64,000 bases of DNA from Beroe forskalii (GCA_011033025.1 WFMF01000207.1:62001-126000); one strand, 5' to 3'; numbered from the stretch's first letter, positions 1 through 11,760 are shown. Numbers and translations: made by a program. The notes: generated by a model not told the origin, from the letters alone.

Positions 1-1743
1 GTTTCAACTTCAATCTTTTGAGCGTGATAAAGTTACCTGAGGAAGCGTGTGCAGGACACCAGCAACTCACCTACTGCCACTTCAGCCGGTTGGAAGGGCA
101 CGTACGGGTTACAAGCCAGGGCTGTCACTTCATCACTTTGGGCATTGAACAGATCCACAGGTCGTTCCTTGAACTTGATGCCATCACCATGGTCTGGAGT
201 GAGTTCGTCGCGTTGGAAGACCGTAACGTGGCCCTTGGTGTCCCCAGTGCACAGGAAGGTGGAAGTGGGGTCCCAGGATATGTGGGTTACTGAGCACCGG
301 GTCAGGTTGGGCACTTCCTGCACTTTCACCCACTTCGACTTCTGGGTTTAAGTGGGTGTTAGGGGGGAACAGGATGGGAAAAGTGCTGTATCAATCAGGA
401 ATCAGTCATTTAATTAACTTTGATATATGGCCATAGTTGATGGTGAAAGTGATGCAAAAACTATAAGGCACCTGCATCATTACGCGTCGATCAAATGAAC
501 TGATCAAATGAAAAATGCACACCATCGCACGCACTTGCTTTTTTGCGCGGATGTCTTCATCAAAGTGTATTGTGCGCGTTTTTCATTTGATCAATCCATT
601 TGATCGACGCGGAACGATGAAACCACCTAACAATAATAATAATAATAATAATAAACTACCAAATTATTTACTCTATTTTTCAAAGACAGTGTTTTGAAAG
701 TTTGAATGAGTCCACAATCTCTACTTTTTGATTTATAATGCTTTTATGAAGAAACCGTCTTTGTAAACGTACCTCATTGATTCGCCAGAGGAAGAGAGTT
801 CCTCCGACCCCGGCAGTAACGAGGAACCTGCCCGAACTGTCGAATGCACAGCAGTTCTGATACATTCCACTCGGTATAGGGATCTTCTCCTGGAACTTCC
901 ATTCAAATAGTTAAAATGCTATCGAAATTTGAAATTTGTCAGAATTAACAATTAATCGTGCGGAGTAAAAAGTTGTAGTTCGTTAACTGTTCGGAATATA
1001 GAATCTAGAAAGTATAGCTCTATGGTATGTACCGTGTACACTGTGCAGTGTGGGCCTGAATTTCCAAGAAACTTTGATAAAGCTCATGATAATAAAGTTT
1101 CATGATAATAACGGATTGAGAGGCCTTTATGTCATGAGGCGCCGATATAATGATGAATTATACAAGATCTTTGACACTGCGCAATGATGTTAAATGAGAA
1201 GAGAGATTACCTAGTTAGGCACTAGAATCTAGAACTTACATATATCAGAATGCCTCAAGTATCTTGATATTATCATTGTCTCACTGGACATATACTTACC
1301 TACTCACATAATATAAACTGACAAGACGCTACAACACTCACCATTTCAACTTTATAAGACACCGGGGGCTCCTCAGCACTCGAATCGGGTACTCCTATCA
1401 GCCGCAGCAAGTGGATGTGTTCCCATTTCCGTCCACAGAGCGCTGCCAGAGACCCATCAGGAGACCAAGATATGTCACTGACCTCGCAGCCTGGGGAAAC
1501 TAGGGGTCCTGTTTCATATCACAGTATATCAAAAACACGGGTTTGGGGATTCCCTAGGGGGTAAATACTAAATAGTGCTTAACAATTGATTACTATCCCC
1601 TAGAATAGTAGAATACCTGAGTCCCCAATATCAGGGATGTCAGCTTCCTCAACCAGACTCCATTCCGACTCTTTTTTGGTCCATTCCGACTCCGACTTGT
1701 TTTTGGACAGGAGTTTCACTTTGTGTCCCCCGACCAGCAACAT
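1..1743 (-). CDS. WD40-repeat protein, 5' part, runs off the left edge
   Basis: Four exons are visible: 1743-1617, 1490-1342, 889-773 and 341-71. Each has GT-AG borders, and the phases match (1, 0, 0, then 1 into the next exon outside the window). The start at 1743 (MLLVGGHKV) is the first Met of the exon, but an upstream exon cannot be excluded. WD40-like blades can be read in each exon: SDISWSPDGSLAALCG, CCAFDSSGRFLVTAGVGG followed by TLFLWRINE, and VTHISWDPTSTFLCTGD followed by GHVTVF. This predicts a beta-propeller scaffold. I do not recognise the family. The remaining blades and the C-terminus lie beyond position 1. Introns hold a fold-back element (483-611) and a short TAA microsatellite. 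Confidence 0.72.
483..611. mobile_element. Fold-back MITE-like palindrome in WD40 gene intron
   Basis: The ends are inverted copies: CGCGTCGATCAAATG at the left is matched by CATTTGATCGACGCG at the right, with a further GATCAAATGAAAAA repeat inside each arm. Total length is about 130 bp with no coding capacity. No clear target duplication was seen. A (TAA)n microsatellite follows at about 627-652. Confidence 0.6.
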
Positions 1744-2238
1744 CCTATTTCAAGTTTTGGATTGTTTGTTAACAAAAGAATCAGTACAGTATTTGTTTTC
1801 AAGAGTTTGCTAGCAAGTTAATAGTTTTGTCTACGTGCATCGCATAGTTGCAGTTACTGATAACTGTTTGAATGGGTGCCTGCGAATATTCTCTATTTCA
1901 GGGAGTAAAAATTGAATAAAGTAGCACAGTGGGTCATATGAAATTATACCAATGACACCCTACTGACCCCCTATTGAACCCCTGCTGACCCCCTGCTGAC
2001 CCCCTGGTGAACCCCTACTGGGATTTTATGTTAAGTAAGTTGTTCTGTATTCTAGAAATATTGGAGATTCATTCAATAAAACCAGAAAAGTTTCATAACA
2101 TATAAAATAAATTATTGACAAGTATATTATTAACGCCCAAACTGGTAATTATAACACCATAAAAGGTATTTCAATATATAAATGTAACATAAAATATCAT
2201 AAAATAAACATTGAACTTCTGTCTTTTGATGAATATCA
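1744..2238. other. Intergenic, no gene seen
   Basis: AT-rich spacer upstream of the WD40 gene. It contains a short array of about 12-bp units (TGACCCCCTGC-type, about 1955-2020) and no convincing reading frame. Confidence 0.5.
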
Positions 2239-2507
2239 TTTTACTTATAATTTCGCATTTTCTGTATGTTCTTTGTACGTCACGCCCCATGGCAACGCGC
2301 GCGCAATGGGGGAAATGCACGTGCAGATTAACTGCGCGCGCGTTCATTACTGTTTAATGCTGTTTTGATTTCGGAGCTTCATAACTTTTGATGTGGTTGG
2401 AATTTTTTGATGCGGTAAAAAGTATTTGGTTGATTTGAAATTTGCGAACGAGGTGCTGCGTAGCAGCGCCGAGTGAGTTGTATTTTGCAGGCCCAACGGC
2501 CTGCCTG
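2239..2507 (+). mobile_element. Short Helitron-like repeat, copy A
   Basis: This 269-bp copy belongs to the same family as the array at 37067-38386. It starts TTTTACTTATAATTTCGC after an A. It carries GC-rich inner blocks (CCCCATGGCAACGCGCGC, TGCACGTGCAGATTAA) and a hairpin GGTGCTGCGTAGCAGCGCC. It ends with a slightly decayed terminal hairpin (GCAGGCCCAACGGCCTGC) followed by CTG, where other copies have CTAG. It abuts the longer element at 2508 directly. Confidence 0.7.
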
Positions 2508-5500
2508 TCTTATATATAATTTCGTAAGAGCACGTGAATTATGTCTGTGCGGGCGCACAGTTTAAATTGAGCTTGCCAAGAAAATATCTATATCAAGAAG
2601 AAAACGAACGGGGAAAATGTGCTTATTGGTGCCGTTGTCATGGTTACTGGAAACTGCACGTGCATGTTATGATCAGTTGTATGCGAGTGCTTTCTGATAC
2701 GTTGCTAACTGCTGCGTCGTGCTTTTGTTAATTTTACGTCTTCTACATTTAAAATTGAAGATCTAAAGATAGAGAATGGGTATGGCTGGCATCGGGGAGG
2801 CTATAGGCGATATAATTCCCTTTATGAATCAGTGGCAATGGTCGGTCAATTTATTGAATCGATGACTAAATGGTTTCAACTAAATAATGTAAATCGAGCG
2901 ATTATTGAAAGAAATTTAAGATTAACCAAGGCAAAATCAAATTTCAGAGTGAATTCTTACTTTCTTAGTTATCTGAAAGCATTGAACGCATCTAAACCAA
3001 AATCACTTGAAATATATTCATTAATTGTCTCGCCAACCTTCACCCTAGTACCCCTAATACATCTTACACATGACTTTATGCATAAAAAAGAAAGTTTGCA
3101 TCGAAGCCAATTTAAAACGTCATCGTATTGTTCATTGTTTTTCTCCGCCAGCTTTTGACACAAAGATGTAATAAATGTATTACATTCCTTTCCTAATGTG
3201 CCAAAAACAGTAAAACGAGTGGCGTAAAAGTTCCATGTTCGTTTGTCATGACTCGGTGATTGTAGTTTCTCTTCTTTTCTTTTTCGTGTTGATCCAGAAC
3301 ACTTTTAACACTATTCTTCATTGCTGTGGCACAGAAAGGGTTTGTGACACGTACATCAAAGTATGACTGCTGGCCATGTCTCCAAAAGCCCCGTGCTCGA
3401 ATGTCCAGCCGTGCTGCGTCTGCTGTGTTTCCAGTTGTTTCTTCCACATCATGGACAACTCTAGAGAGGAGTTTAGCTAAAACATCTCGAATATTATCAT
3501 GACGCATGTGTACGAACCCTCCTTTTTTACAGTTGAGTGCGTGAGTGATATTGAATGTAGATCCACATGGACACTTTGATGGCAACCCTCGGATCTCCCG
3601 AAAGTAACGTAAATTCAAAGCATCGGAGAATTCTGTCTTGTTCAACACCAAACCCTGATCTTTTAAAGGAATTGCATTTAACCAGCTTGAAGCACCCTTA
3701 TCAGACAAAAGGTCAATTGCACGATTGAACTGAGGTGAAACATATTTCTTTATATCCTCTAAGACACTTTTGTGCTTCATCTCATTTTCACCCTTCAAAA
3801 GCTCAATAGACGATTTATTATCGCCAGGAATATTATCGGACTGAGATTTTATCACATCAACTAGTTTTCTTGTGATTTGAGTTGATGTTTCAAAATCCCG
3901 GCCGGCTCGCTCCTGAAGAATGTGAATGTTGAGACCCCCAAGTCGTGTTGGAAGTGAAATAAGTTTACGCTCAATGTCTGTAATAGGGCTCCCGAAAAGA
4001 GTTGGAATAAACACGAATGTTAAAAGATCATCAAGTGGTTTTAGGTATCGCTCGAAACCAGGGATTGTTCGGAGAAAATACGTATATTTGTGTTGATAAC
4101 CATGCACATAGCCACTATATGCAGAGTGAGGATGAAATTTAGCTATTTCAGACAACTTTTCAACCTCTTTGCCCATTTGACACTAAATCTTTGCAGTATT
4201 CGTCTTTGAACTCCTCAGAGCCGAGGCAGGCGCCTAGGTGTCGCTTTCCCTCGGTAGTGAATTTCACATTAGTGTCACTGAACACTGTCTCAGCTCGGCT
4301 GAGATCATGCACATGCTTCACTATGATCCAGCACTTTTCCTGATTAACGTGGTATCCATAGCGTTTACCCAGAAAAACAAGCTCATCAAACCATTGCTTG
4401 ATACCTTCCACTGTACCCACAGCAGTGCCGTCATCGGCAAGCCAAACTTGGCGACACTGTAACCTCCGCTCTCGTATAATGCTAGAGAGGGTGTGAACGA
4501 CAGGAAGAATACCATTACCAAGACAATAGAATATCATTCCCAAGTTATCACCCTGAGTAGTTCCTTCAAAGCTTTTTATCTCTTCCCCCTTGTTTTTATC
4601 CCCTTTGATGATAAGACGAGGTGGAATTCTGTATGTGTTGATTAAGTATTGTGCCACCTCAGGGCAAATGATTTGGATATTATGTAAAGCTACACTGCGG
4701 TTCATTGAATTGAAAGCATTTTCAGCATCGATTAAAATGACAGCTTCAGAACCGTCTTCACTGAACATTTCTCTCATTGCATGAATAGCTCCTTCAGCAC
4801 CACTGTTAATCCCTGCTGCCACTTGCAGGGGTCCGGCCGCTTCCATTGCATCCGTTTTAATTGCCCAACTGATGGTTTTCCCCACAACACGTCGCAGGAG
4901 CTCACCAACGCCAATCGGTCGTATTCCGAGTTCTTATCAAGGGGGATCAGCTTACAAGCCGTGAAACTATCCAGTGTATCTGGGTTTAATATTTCTGTGG
5001 CCATTTTCCTTGATAATCTGGCTATTGATTCCCTGAATAACTGTCCTTCGGTCTTAAAACTTTTATGACAAAAAGATTGAAAGAATTGTCCGCTCATATT
5101 GGATGGTCCAGCTGCACCTCGAGTCTGTTTGATCGCTTTTTCCACCATCCTCTCATCAATTTCATTGAAATATGAAACTGGCACATCATTGATCGGCCCA
5201 TGAAGAAGTGTTTCCTTCAGTGCTGATGCAGAATGTGGATGTTTCTCCTTCAACTTCTCTATGACAGACGGGGATAAAGGTAGTACACCTCCTTGGTTCT
5301 GGTTTTCAAGCAGTCTGTTGGCCGCTGTTATCTTACCTTGCAAGATGAAACGGACAAATAGCTGTGAAGCTGACACATCATTCCTCTTACATGCCATCAA
5401 CTTCTTCTGTATACCCCTACTTTCTCTCAATATGGCTTCAAACTGCCCTTCATCCCACAGCTTGAGACGCTTTTCAAGAGCCTTCGAGTTCAGATCTTTA

Positions 5501-6151
5501 CTGGTTTTTGATGGTTTCTGAAGCAATAGATTTGGAAGTGTCATAACAACTTTCATTGCAACATCACTGAATTCCGTATCATAGTTAAATTGCTCGAGCC
5601 AAAAATTCAGCAAATTGATGAACTTCTTCGAATTAGCTCCTGATGGCAACTGGAAAATGTTATTTGCCCAGTACTTCGTGGACTCGTATGAATCGTTGAT
5701 TAGCTTGGCAAATTTTGTGAATGGAACTCCGTTGTATGCAAGAGATGTAGTTCCATTGACTGCAGGCTGTTCGTAATCAGGCAAATTTGGTGAGTCAAAT
5801 AGATCTTTGAGATTAATTCGCAGAGTAGTCATGTTGTTGTCCTCATTATGTTCGATAGGAGCAATCAATCACGTCTATCAGCAAATAATAATAATCAAAC
5901 CTTCTGAATTGAATTTTCGAGTTCGGGGGAAAAGTTTACGACAAACGGATTAGTGTAAATTTTGCTCCTTCATAAACTTTTTCATATTTCAAAATTTGCA
6001 GCTGGCGTGAATGTATTAATTGTTTCCATTCTTCAATCTTCGATGCGGTAAGAATAGAAAAATTGCCTTGATAACTTGAATTGCAATTTTGGAATTCTGC
6101 GAGGGAGGCGCCGAGTGAGCTACGTTTTAGCAGGCCCAACGGGCCTGCTAG
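2508..6151 (-). mobile_element. Helitron-ended 3.6 kb element carrying a reverse-transcriptase gene
   Basis: The left end begins TCTTATATATAATTTCG, like the TC-starting short repeats. The right end is the same GAGTGAGCT segment and perfect hairpin GCAGGCCCAACGGGCCTGC, then CTAG before a host T. These A|TC...hairpin-CTAG|T borders follow Helitron rules, though the hairpin overlaps CTAG instead of sitting some bases before it. Inside is a minus-strand reverse-transcriptase gene (3193-5868) and a short unidentified plus-strand frame near 2776-3158. No Rep/helicase gene was found, so movement would need enzymes supplied from elsewhere. Confidence 0.6.
3193..5868 (-). pseudogene. Non-LTR-type reverse transcriptase with C-terminal zinc/nuclease-like region, broken
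   Basis: The gene reads on the minus strand in three overlapping frames, so it is interrupted about twice. In order, it has an N-terminal region of about 300 aa without a recognised motif, then polymerase motifs ILIDAENAFNSMNR (motif A), EGTTQGDNLGM (motif B) and VWLADDGTAVG (motif C, ADD). A C-terminal domain has a Cys-His cluster (CPCGSTFNITHALNC, then RHDNIRDVLAKLL) and a DARLDIRARGFWRHG...FDVRV block. The C-terminal part resembles restriction-like endonuclease domains of early-branching LINEs, which is an inference. No LTRs, gag or integrase were seen. The gene sits wholly inside the Helitron-ended element, as cargo. Confidence 0.75.
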
Positions 6152-6429
6152 TATTATAATATTTTTGACGAATTAAAAATTTCGGATATAGGAACTATTA
6201 TTTCATGATATAAAATACTACTACTCTAAATTAAACCATTTTTAATCTAATGGCAACTACAACATTTGCTGCTCCAGTTGTTTAGCGAAACATATTATAT
6301 CCTAAAAGCTTTATAATATTAACTTACAATAAAATTTTTCAAACAACTAAATATAGAAATTATTGTTAACCTGTGATATCGATCCGTTTCTTACTAATCG
6401 CGTGCAATGCAATGGTTATTAAGTAGTTT
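6152..6429. other. AT-rich spacer, nothing recognised
   Basis: No gene, repeat or palindrome that I can support in this AT-rich stretch. Confidence 0.4.
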
Positions 6430-6970
6430 CTGACGATCTAAGCGCAGTTGACGGGGTACCACAGGGATCAGTGCTAGGTCCACTGCTATTTCTACAATAT
6501 ATCAACAACGTAGTGTATAGTCAATGTCTTCGTAACTCAAATAAATGCGCATCAAATTGCACCAAATCTGCTTCTTTTTTACTTTAAACCGCCAAGGAAA
6601 ATAATTAAGCCTCCTAGTATTCCTATAACCTTCGGTGGGCAAATTAGGGACAACAATATATCATAATACTATCGTGAATTCCCAATTATTGTACGCAATT
6701 TCGGTGTGGGGAGGAAAACAAAGTGATCGAAATAGGTTATTTATTAGTTTATTCTCCGAAAACAGGCTCTACGTAACTTATTCAAAAAATTATCAAAGTT
6801 TGTGCTAGGACATACTAAACCAGATTTCCTAGATAAAGGAATCCTATCAGTACACAATATCTATAATCATGCTAGACAATACTAAGTTTTGCTAAGACCA
6901 TCAAGACTAAAGAACCAGAATACCTACGTAAACTTAATTCGTAGTAGTAAGATAAAGAGTGAGGGTGAAC
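6430..6970 (+). pseudogene. Decayed LINE reverse-transcriptase fragment
   Basis: The sequence reads GVPQGSVLGPLLFLQYINN (reverse-transcriptase motif B and flank of Jockey/CR1-type LINEs), and later NSQLLYAISVWGG, which matches the thumb-like segment after the polymerase in the same elements. The frames are broken and the catalytic ADD motif is not intact. This is an old, 5'-truncated copy. Confidence 0.65.
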
Positions 6971-7315
6971 TGTAAATTCAATAACATTCAAATTGTCTTT
7001 TTAAATTTATCAAGACATTTTAGCTACTATTTTAGCTATATTTTAGCAAATTGATTATAGAGCCACAATAAACAGGGTTACCCAGCATTACTCAACGTAA
7101 TCACATAATATCTTATGATCAATAAATTAGATAAACAATATAATTAACAAACATAACCAATAAAATGAACTACAAATCTCCAATCAAAATACATTCGCAC
7201 ATCTGAGGGAAATAAAACCCCTACTTTGTAAAATCATTTCCGCTCCCCAGTACTCTAATATATCATCCCGGTTAACATCCAATCCCATATCACGTGTAAT
7301 ATAACCTTAGCACAC

Positions 7316-7476
7316 TAAGAACTGCGTCACGTAATAGTGCGCACTTCAATAAGATATGCGCACTTTATTAGTGTGAGTTTTCAATTGAACAAAACTTTAG
7401 GAGAACACAATTTTAATCAGTGGGATCTTAATTAGTGCGAGTTTATCGAACGCACAGTAAGTGACGCAGTTCTTAA
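7316..7476. repeat. Small fold-back repeat
   Basis: AAGAACTGCGTCAC near 7318 is repeated inverted as GTGACGCAGTTCTT near 7462, with further inverted GTGCGCACTT-like blocks between. It lies just downstream of the Kelch gene stop. Confidence 0.5.
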
Positions 7477-7499
7477 AGGTGCTGTATAATATTAACGTG

Positions 7500-10304
7500 T
7501 TACGTGGGGCTGGCCATGTAGCAGTTCTGGAGGACGGCAATGCCCATGGCGCCGCGTTTACATGCCAGCGGTGCCAGCTGGGACCACTCCTTCCCATCGT
7601 ACATCTCCACAGTATCCAGGTAGTTCTCCCCACTGTGACCCCCTAGCGCGTAGAGTCTATTGCCTGCACTCACTGCCCCCAGTCCTGTTCTCTTAGTGGA
7701 CATGGGGGCAGAGAGCAAGGACCAGGAGTCGGAGGAGGGGGAGTAGAGGTGCACCACATCCAGACATTGCCTGCTGTCGAACCCTCCCACTGTAGCCAAA
7801 TACTCTCCCCAAACACTCAGTCCGTTAGCTCCGAAGGGGTGGGGAAGCGAGGCTACTGGAACCCACTTCCCGGCCCGCAAGTCGTACCTCTCGCAGGAGG
7901 ACAAGTAGTGAGTTCCGTCATTTCCACCCACCACGTACAGGCTGTTGTTGAGGTAGCACACGGAGCCGTACTTCCGAGGGGACCGCATTGTGGGCTTGTG
8001 GCACCGCCACACACCCTCCCTCGGATCGAAGGTTTCCAGAGTGTCTAGGGTTGTGCTGGAGTTCACCTGGCCTCCCACCGCGTATAGTCTGCTCTCATCA
8101 GCGCACACTGCCAGGTTCCTCCTGGGGACCTGCAGCTGGGGGATCCAAGTCCAACTTCCCTTCCCAAAGTCCAGACACTCGCCCACTTTGAGGGACTTAG
8201 TCCCGTCATGCCCTCCAGTAACATAGAGCACCTCGTCCATGACAGCACACCCGAGACCACTGCGGGGAAGACTCATGTCGGGCATATCGAAGCTCTGCTG
8301 CAGAGGCAGGTCGTACCGCTCCACTGTGTTGAGGAGGGACCGCTCCTTCACTGACAAGCCTCCCACTAGGAAGATGTAGCCTACAGTGCTCCGGCGTGGG
8401 GTCATTCTCTCTGTGGGGTGTACTGTGATGGGTGAGTGGGAGGAGGAGGGAAAAGAGGAGGGGAGGAGGAGGGGGAGGAGGGGAGGAGGAGGAGGGGGGA
8501 GGGGAGGATGAGGGGAAGAGGAGGAGGAGGGTGAGGAAGAGGGGAAGAGGGGGGAGGTGGAGGAGGGGGAGGGGGAGGAGGAGGATGAGGAGGGAGGAGG
8601 AAGAGGAGGAGGAGGAGGAAGGGGAGGAAAAGGAGGAAGGGGAGAAGGAGGAGGGGGAGGAGGAGGGAGGGAGGAAAAGGAGAAAGGGGAGAAGGAGGAG
8701 GAGGAGGAGAGGGAGGAGGGGAGAAGGAGGAGGGGGGAGGAGGGGTAGGAGTGGGAGGGGTAGGAGGAGGAGGGGTAGGAGGAGGAGGAGGGGGTGGAGG
8801 AGGAGGAGGAGGAGGAGGAGGGAGGAGGGAGGGGAGGAAGGGGAGCAGGGAGGAGGAGGGGGGATGGGGAGGAGGAGGAAAGGGAGGAAGAGGAGGAGGA
8901 GGATGAAGGGAGGAGGAGGGGGAGGAGGAAAGGGAGGAGGAGGGGGAGGAGGAAAGGGAGGAGGAGAGGGAGGAGGAGGGAGGGGAGGAGGAGGGGGAAG
9001 AGGAGGAGGGGGAGGAGGAGGATGGGGTGGGGGAGGAGGAGTTATTCGCCGAAAAGACTTTACTAGCTAGTTAATCAGTTAAGTAAATTTCAGAGGTCTC
9101 AACGACAAATTAATGGCCGATGACATTCACAAGTGAACTAATGAATTAAAAATAGCGGATGATGATAGAATATAGACTAGACTACCTTGATTTGATACAC
9201 TACTTCCATTTCAGAGAGTGTACCTGATAGGTAGCCATGAGTCCTGGTGGGCAGGAGGTGCCGGTTCTTGGCCTCATCCACCAGGTCCCTACACCGGAGG
9301 TCTCCTCTGACCATAGTGTTGGTCTCCACGACATCAACCAGGTAGCGGGGAGGAAGGAGGGGCAGTCTGACGTGCTCTAACAGAGCAGTGAAGTGAGGGG
9401 CACGGGAGGGTCTGTCTTCGTCAACCCACCTGAGGTGGGGTGTTTTAAACACGAACATAGAGGTTAGTAGCTATTGTACACAAGTACACTTTTACATTCA
9501 AAAACAGAGTAACGGGAACAAAGATTTGAGATAGACATGATATTACACAGATCAAAGTAAGAAGAGCGACAGTCGACAGTCAACGGTCAACCTACAATAC
9601 ACGATACTCAAACAGTGCTCAGCTTTTACCTGAATCACTAACCTAAGAACCATATTGAAGACTTCCTTCTCCTCCCTCACATCCAGGTCATCACTCTGTA
9701 GAACCTTTTGGAAGGTCATCATGCCCAGCCTCTCAAAGACCCCACTATTCAGGAACTCCTTTGAGTGACTAACCAGAACCCCCACCGTGATGTCTAGAAG
9801 CTGAGTCATTCCGAACTGTTCTGCTAGCAGCGAGTACTCCACAGCACTGGAAGCAGTTAGCGGTCCCAGGAGTACGGCACAGCAAGCCTCCTCCACCACA
9901 GGCAGACAGAGCAGGTTAGCAGCCCTCAGGACATCGGGCGCAACTTCAGGAGATATGTCCAGTTCTGTGGTGTAGAGGTATCTGAGAATGGTGTGGAGGG
10001 TGGCACAGGTCATGCCCTGCATCCGAACCTCCTTGCTGCTAGACTCCTTCATGGCACAGCTGAACATGCGCTTGAAGTAGGAGGATGTGGCTGCCAGGAT
10101 GACCCTGTGGGCTGGCACCGTGCCATCGTCACACACAATGTCTACGTCACACAGCCACCCCTCCTCCAGGAAGGAGAACAGGGCCAGGAAGCGCTCCTCG
10201 AAGCAGAACGCACCTTTTTCTGGGGTGTTTTTGGGCGTGTCATTCTGTATCATGGTCATGTTGAGTGGAGAGGAGTGGAGCAGCACGACACGACAAGGGG
10301 GCAC
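7500..10304 (-). CDS. Kelch-like protein (BTB-BACK-Kelch), likely CUL3 adaptor
   Basis: The exons are 10304-9643, 9429-9186 and 8408-7500. Phases match (2, then 0) and the model gives 604 aa, usual for KLHL proteins. A start at Met 10262 or 10256 is also possible. Exon 1 holds the BTB domain (CDVDIVCDDGTVPAHRVILA, then SYFKRMFSCAMKES) and the start of BACK. Exon 2 completes BACK. Exon 3 encodes about six Kelch blades with the paired Gly motif (LYVTGGHDGT, LYAVGGQVNS, LYVVGGNDGT, LYALGGHSGE). By family knowledge, BTB-Kelch proteins recruit substrates to cullin-3 ubiquitin ligases. The exact orthologue is not identified. The second intron is almost wholly a purine-rich tract on the plus strand. 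Confidence 0.9.
8432..9045. repeat. GGA-rich polypurine tract filling a Kelch intron
   Basis: About 600 bp of almost pure G/A on the plus strand (GGAGGAGGAGG-type), so pure pyrimidine on the coding strand. It ends about 25 bases upstream of the Kelch-exon acceptor at 8408/8409. The Arg/Gly/Glu-rich plus-strand reading frames over it are a product of the repeat. Confidence 0.9.
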
Positions 10305-10801
10305 ATCCTAGTTAATATGAGCTGCTAGAGTGGACTTTTTTGGACTTTATGCCGACCAGGGGCTTTTCAGAGTCGGCATGAAGTCTGGGGTTCGGTGGAA
10401 TGATAGAATATTGTGTGTTCAGTATATAACGACTGCAGCACAATGGTAACAAATACTGGCAGTTGAAAGTTTGTATTATTTTTCAATGTTTTAGAGAAGG
10501 TACATTTCGAATTTCACGTTTGTTGCTACAGTACAGCAACAACTATTTGCGGAAGAATGAATTTCTAGGCAGTCCATCTTACTTAGGCGATAATGTCGGT
10601 TGATGGGTGATAACTGGTTAAATGCAAAATTTGGATAACTCAGGGATCGTGTGTTATCGACAATCATCAAACTTGGATAATGCCTCATGGGGTAGTAATC
10701 GATGATAAACTCCCTTTCGTTATTTAATCGCTATTAGCCAATTTTGAGGGTACTTATAGGCGTGTAAATAAGTTGTATTATTGCACTCCTCACTTTGGCT
10801 A
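10305..10801. other. Kelch gene upstream region, no gene seen
   Basis: Contains the presumed promoter side of the Kelch gene, but no TATA or other element stands out. No supported gene. Confidence 0.4.
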
Positions 10802-10987
10802 ATACACTTAGAGCATGGCAAATGGTCATGACGCTAATAAAATTATTGCACTCGGCTTCGCCTCGTGCAATAATTTGGTATTGTCGCACTCGGCCTGCTC
10901 CTCGTGCGACAATACAAATTATTGCACTCGGCTACGCCTCGTGCAATAATTTCTATTAGCGCATTCCCAGCCATGCTCTAAGCGTAT
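10802..10987. mobile_element. Palindromic hairpin-in-hairpin element 1
   Basis: The outer arms are inverted copies: ATACACTTAGAGCATGGC at the left and GCCATGCTCTAAGCGTAT at the right, followed inside by CGCTAATA and its inverse. Between the arms are three small hairpins in a row, each an AT stem closed by CACTCGGCTTCGCCTCGTG-like sequence. No reading frame. Confidence 0.75.
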
Positions 10988-11102
10988 ATTATTTAATGAC
11001 GGTTATATAATTGTTGCTCCGATAATTTTTGTTATATAACGGCTTCAAAAATGGAGTTTAGGGGTCAATAAATAATTTTCATAAGATTTTAAAATTTTCG
11101 AA

Positions 11103-11207
11103 ATTTTGGGGTGTGATAATTTTTCCAGGTGTGTGATAACTGTACAGTTATCACACCCCTCAAAGAACAGTTATCACACCTTTGAAAAATTATCACACCC
11201 CAAAAAT
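11103..11207. repeat. Palindrome with GTGTGATAA arms
   Basis: ATTTTGGGGTGTGATAATTT at the left is inverted as AAATTATCACACCCCAAAAAT at the right. An inner GTGTGATAACTGT / ACAGTTATCACAC palindrome is present. It can form a cruciform or a long RNA hairpin. Confidence 0.65.
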
Positions 11208-11277
11208 CAAAACTTTAGAATTTTGTGATTCGTATTTATTTACTATATAAAATCATTTTAATCTGACTTTTAGTCAA

Positions 11278-11760
11278 TTCTCTCACTCCATTACGATACA
11301 CCAGTGTATACATCTTATGTTATCTTGTTTAAGCATTCACCGTTCACGTTAGTCATTATATGAGCCGCGCACGCACGTGCCAGTAAGACCACTTGCTTTC
11401 ACTCCATTACGATACATCAGTGTATACGTATTACGTTATCTTGTTTTGGTTTCATGAGTTTATGTATACCTTGTTTGTCATCATATGAGCCGCGCACCCA
11501 CGTGCCAGTAAGACCACTTGCTCTCACTCCATTACGATACATCAGTGTATACGTATTATATTATCTTGTTTTGGTTTCATGAGTTTTTGTATACTTGTTG
11601 GTCATTATATGAGCCGCGCACCCACGTGCCAGTAAGACCACTTGCTCTCACTCCATTAGGATACATCGGTGTAGCAGTGTATACATTTGTTATCTTGTTT
11701 TGGTTTCATGAGTTTATGTATACCCGGTAGTCGATCTATGAGTCGTGCACCTACTTAACC
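11278..11760 (+). repeat. Tandem array of about 120-bp units, four copies
   Basis: CTCACTCCATTACGATACA recurs at about 11280, 11398, 11524 and 11648. Each unit continues through CAGTGTATAC, TTATCTTGTTT, GAGCCGCGCAC and GTGCCAGTAAGACCACTTGC. Copies are very similar, so expansion was recent. No coding role is evident. Confidence 0.85.

Noticed and set aside
2776-3158. Gene on plus opposite the reverse transcriptase
   Set aside because: A short, interrupted frame with no recognisable family; kept only as a note in the element entry.
7749-8226. Plus-strand reading frames over the Kelch exon
   Set aside because: Antisense shadows of a well-supported Kelch domain; no splice or motif support.
8432-9070. 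Long plus-strand reading frames rich in Arg, Gly and Glu
   Set aside because: They arise from a GGA-type simple repeat in an intron; several frames are open at once and no domain is present.
11278-11760. CRISPR-like array
   Set aside because: The whole 120-bp unit is repeated, with no variable spacers, in an animal genome.
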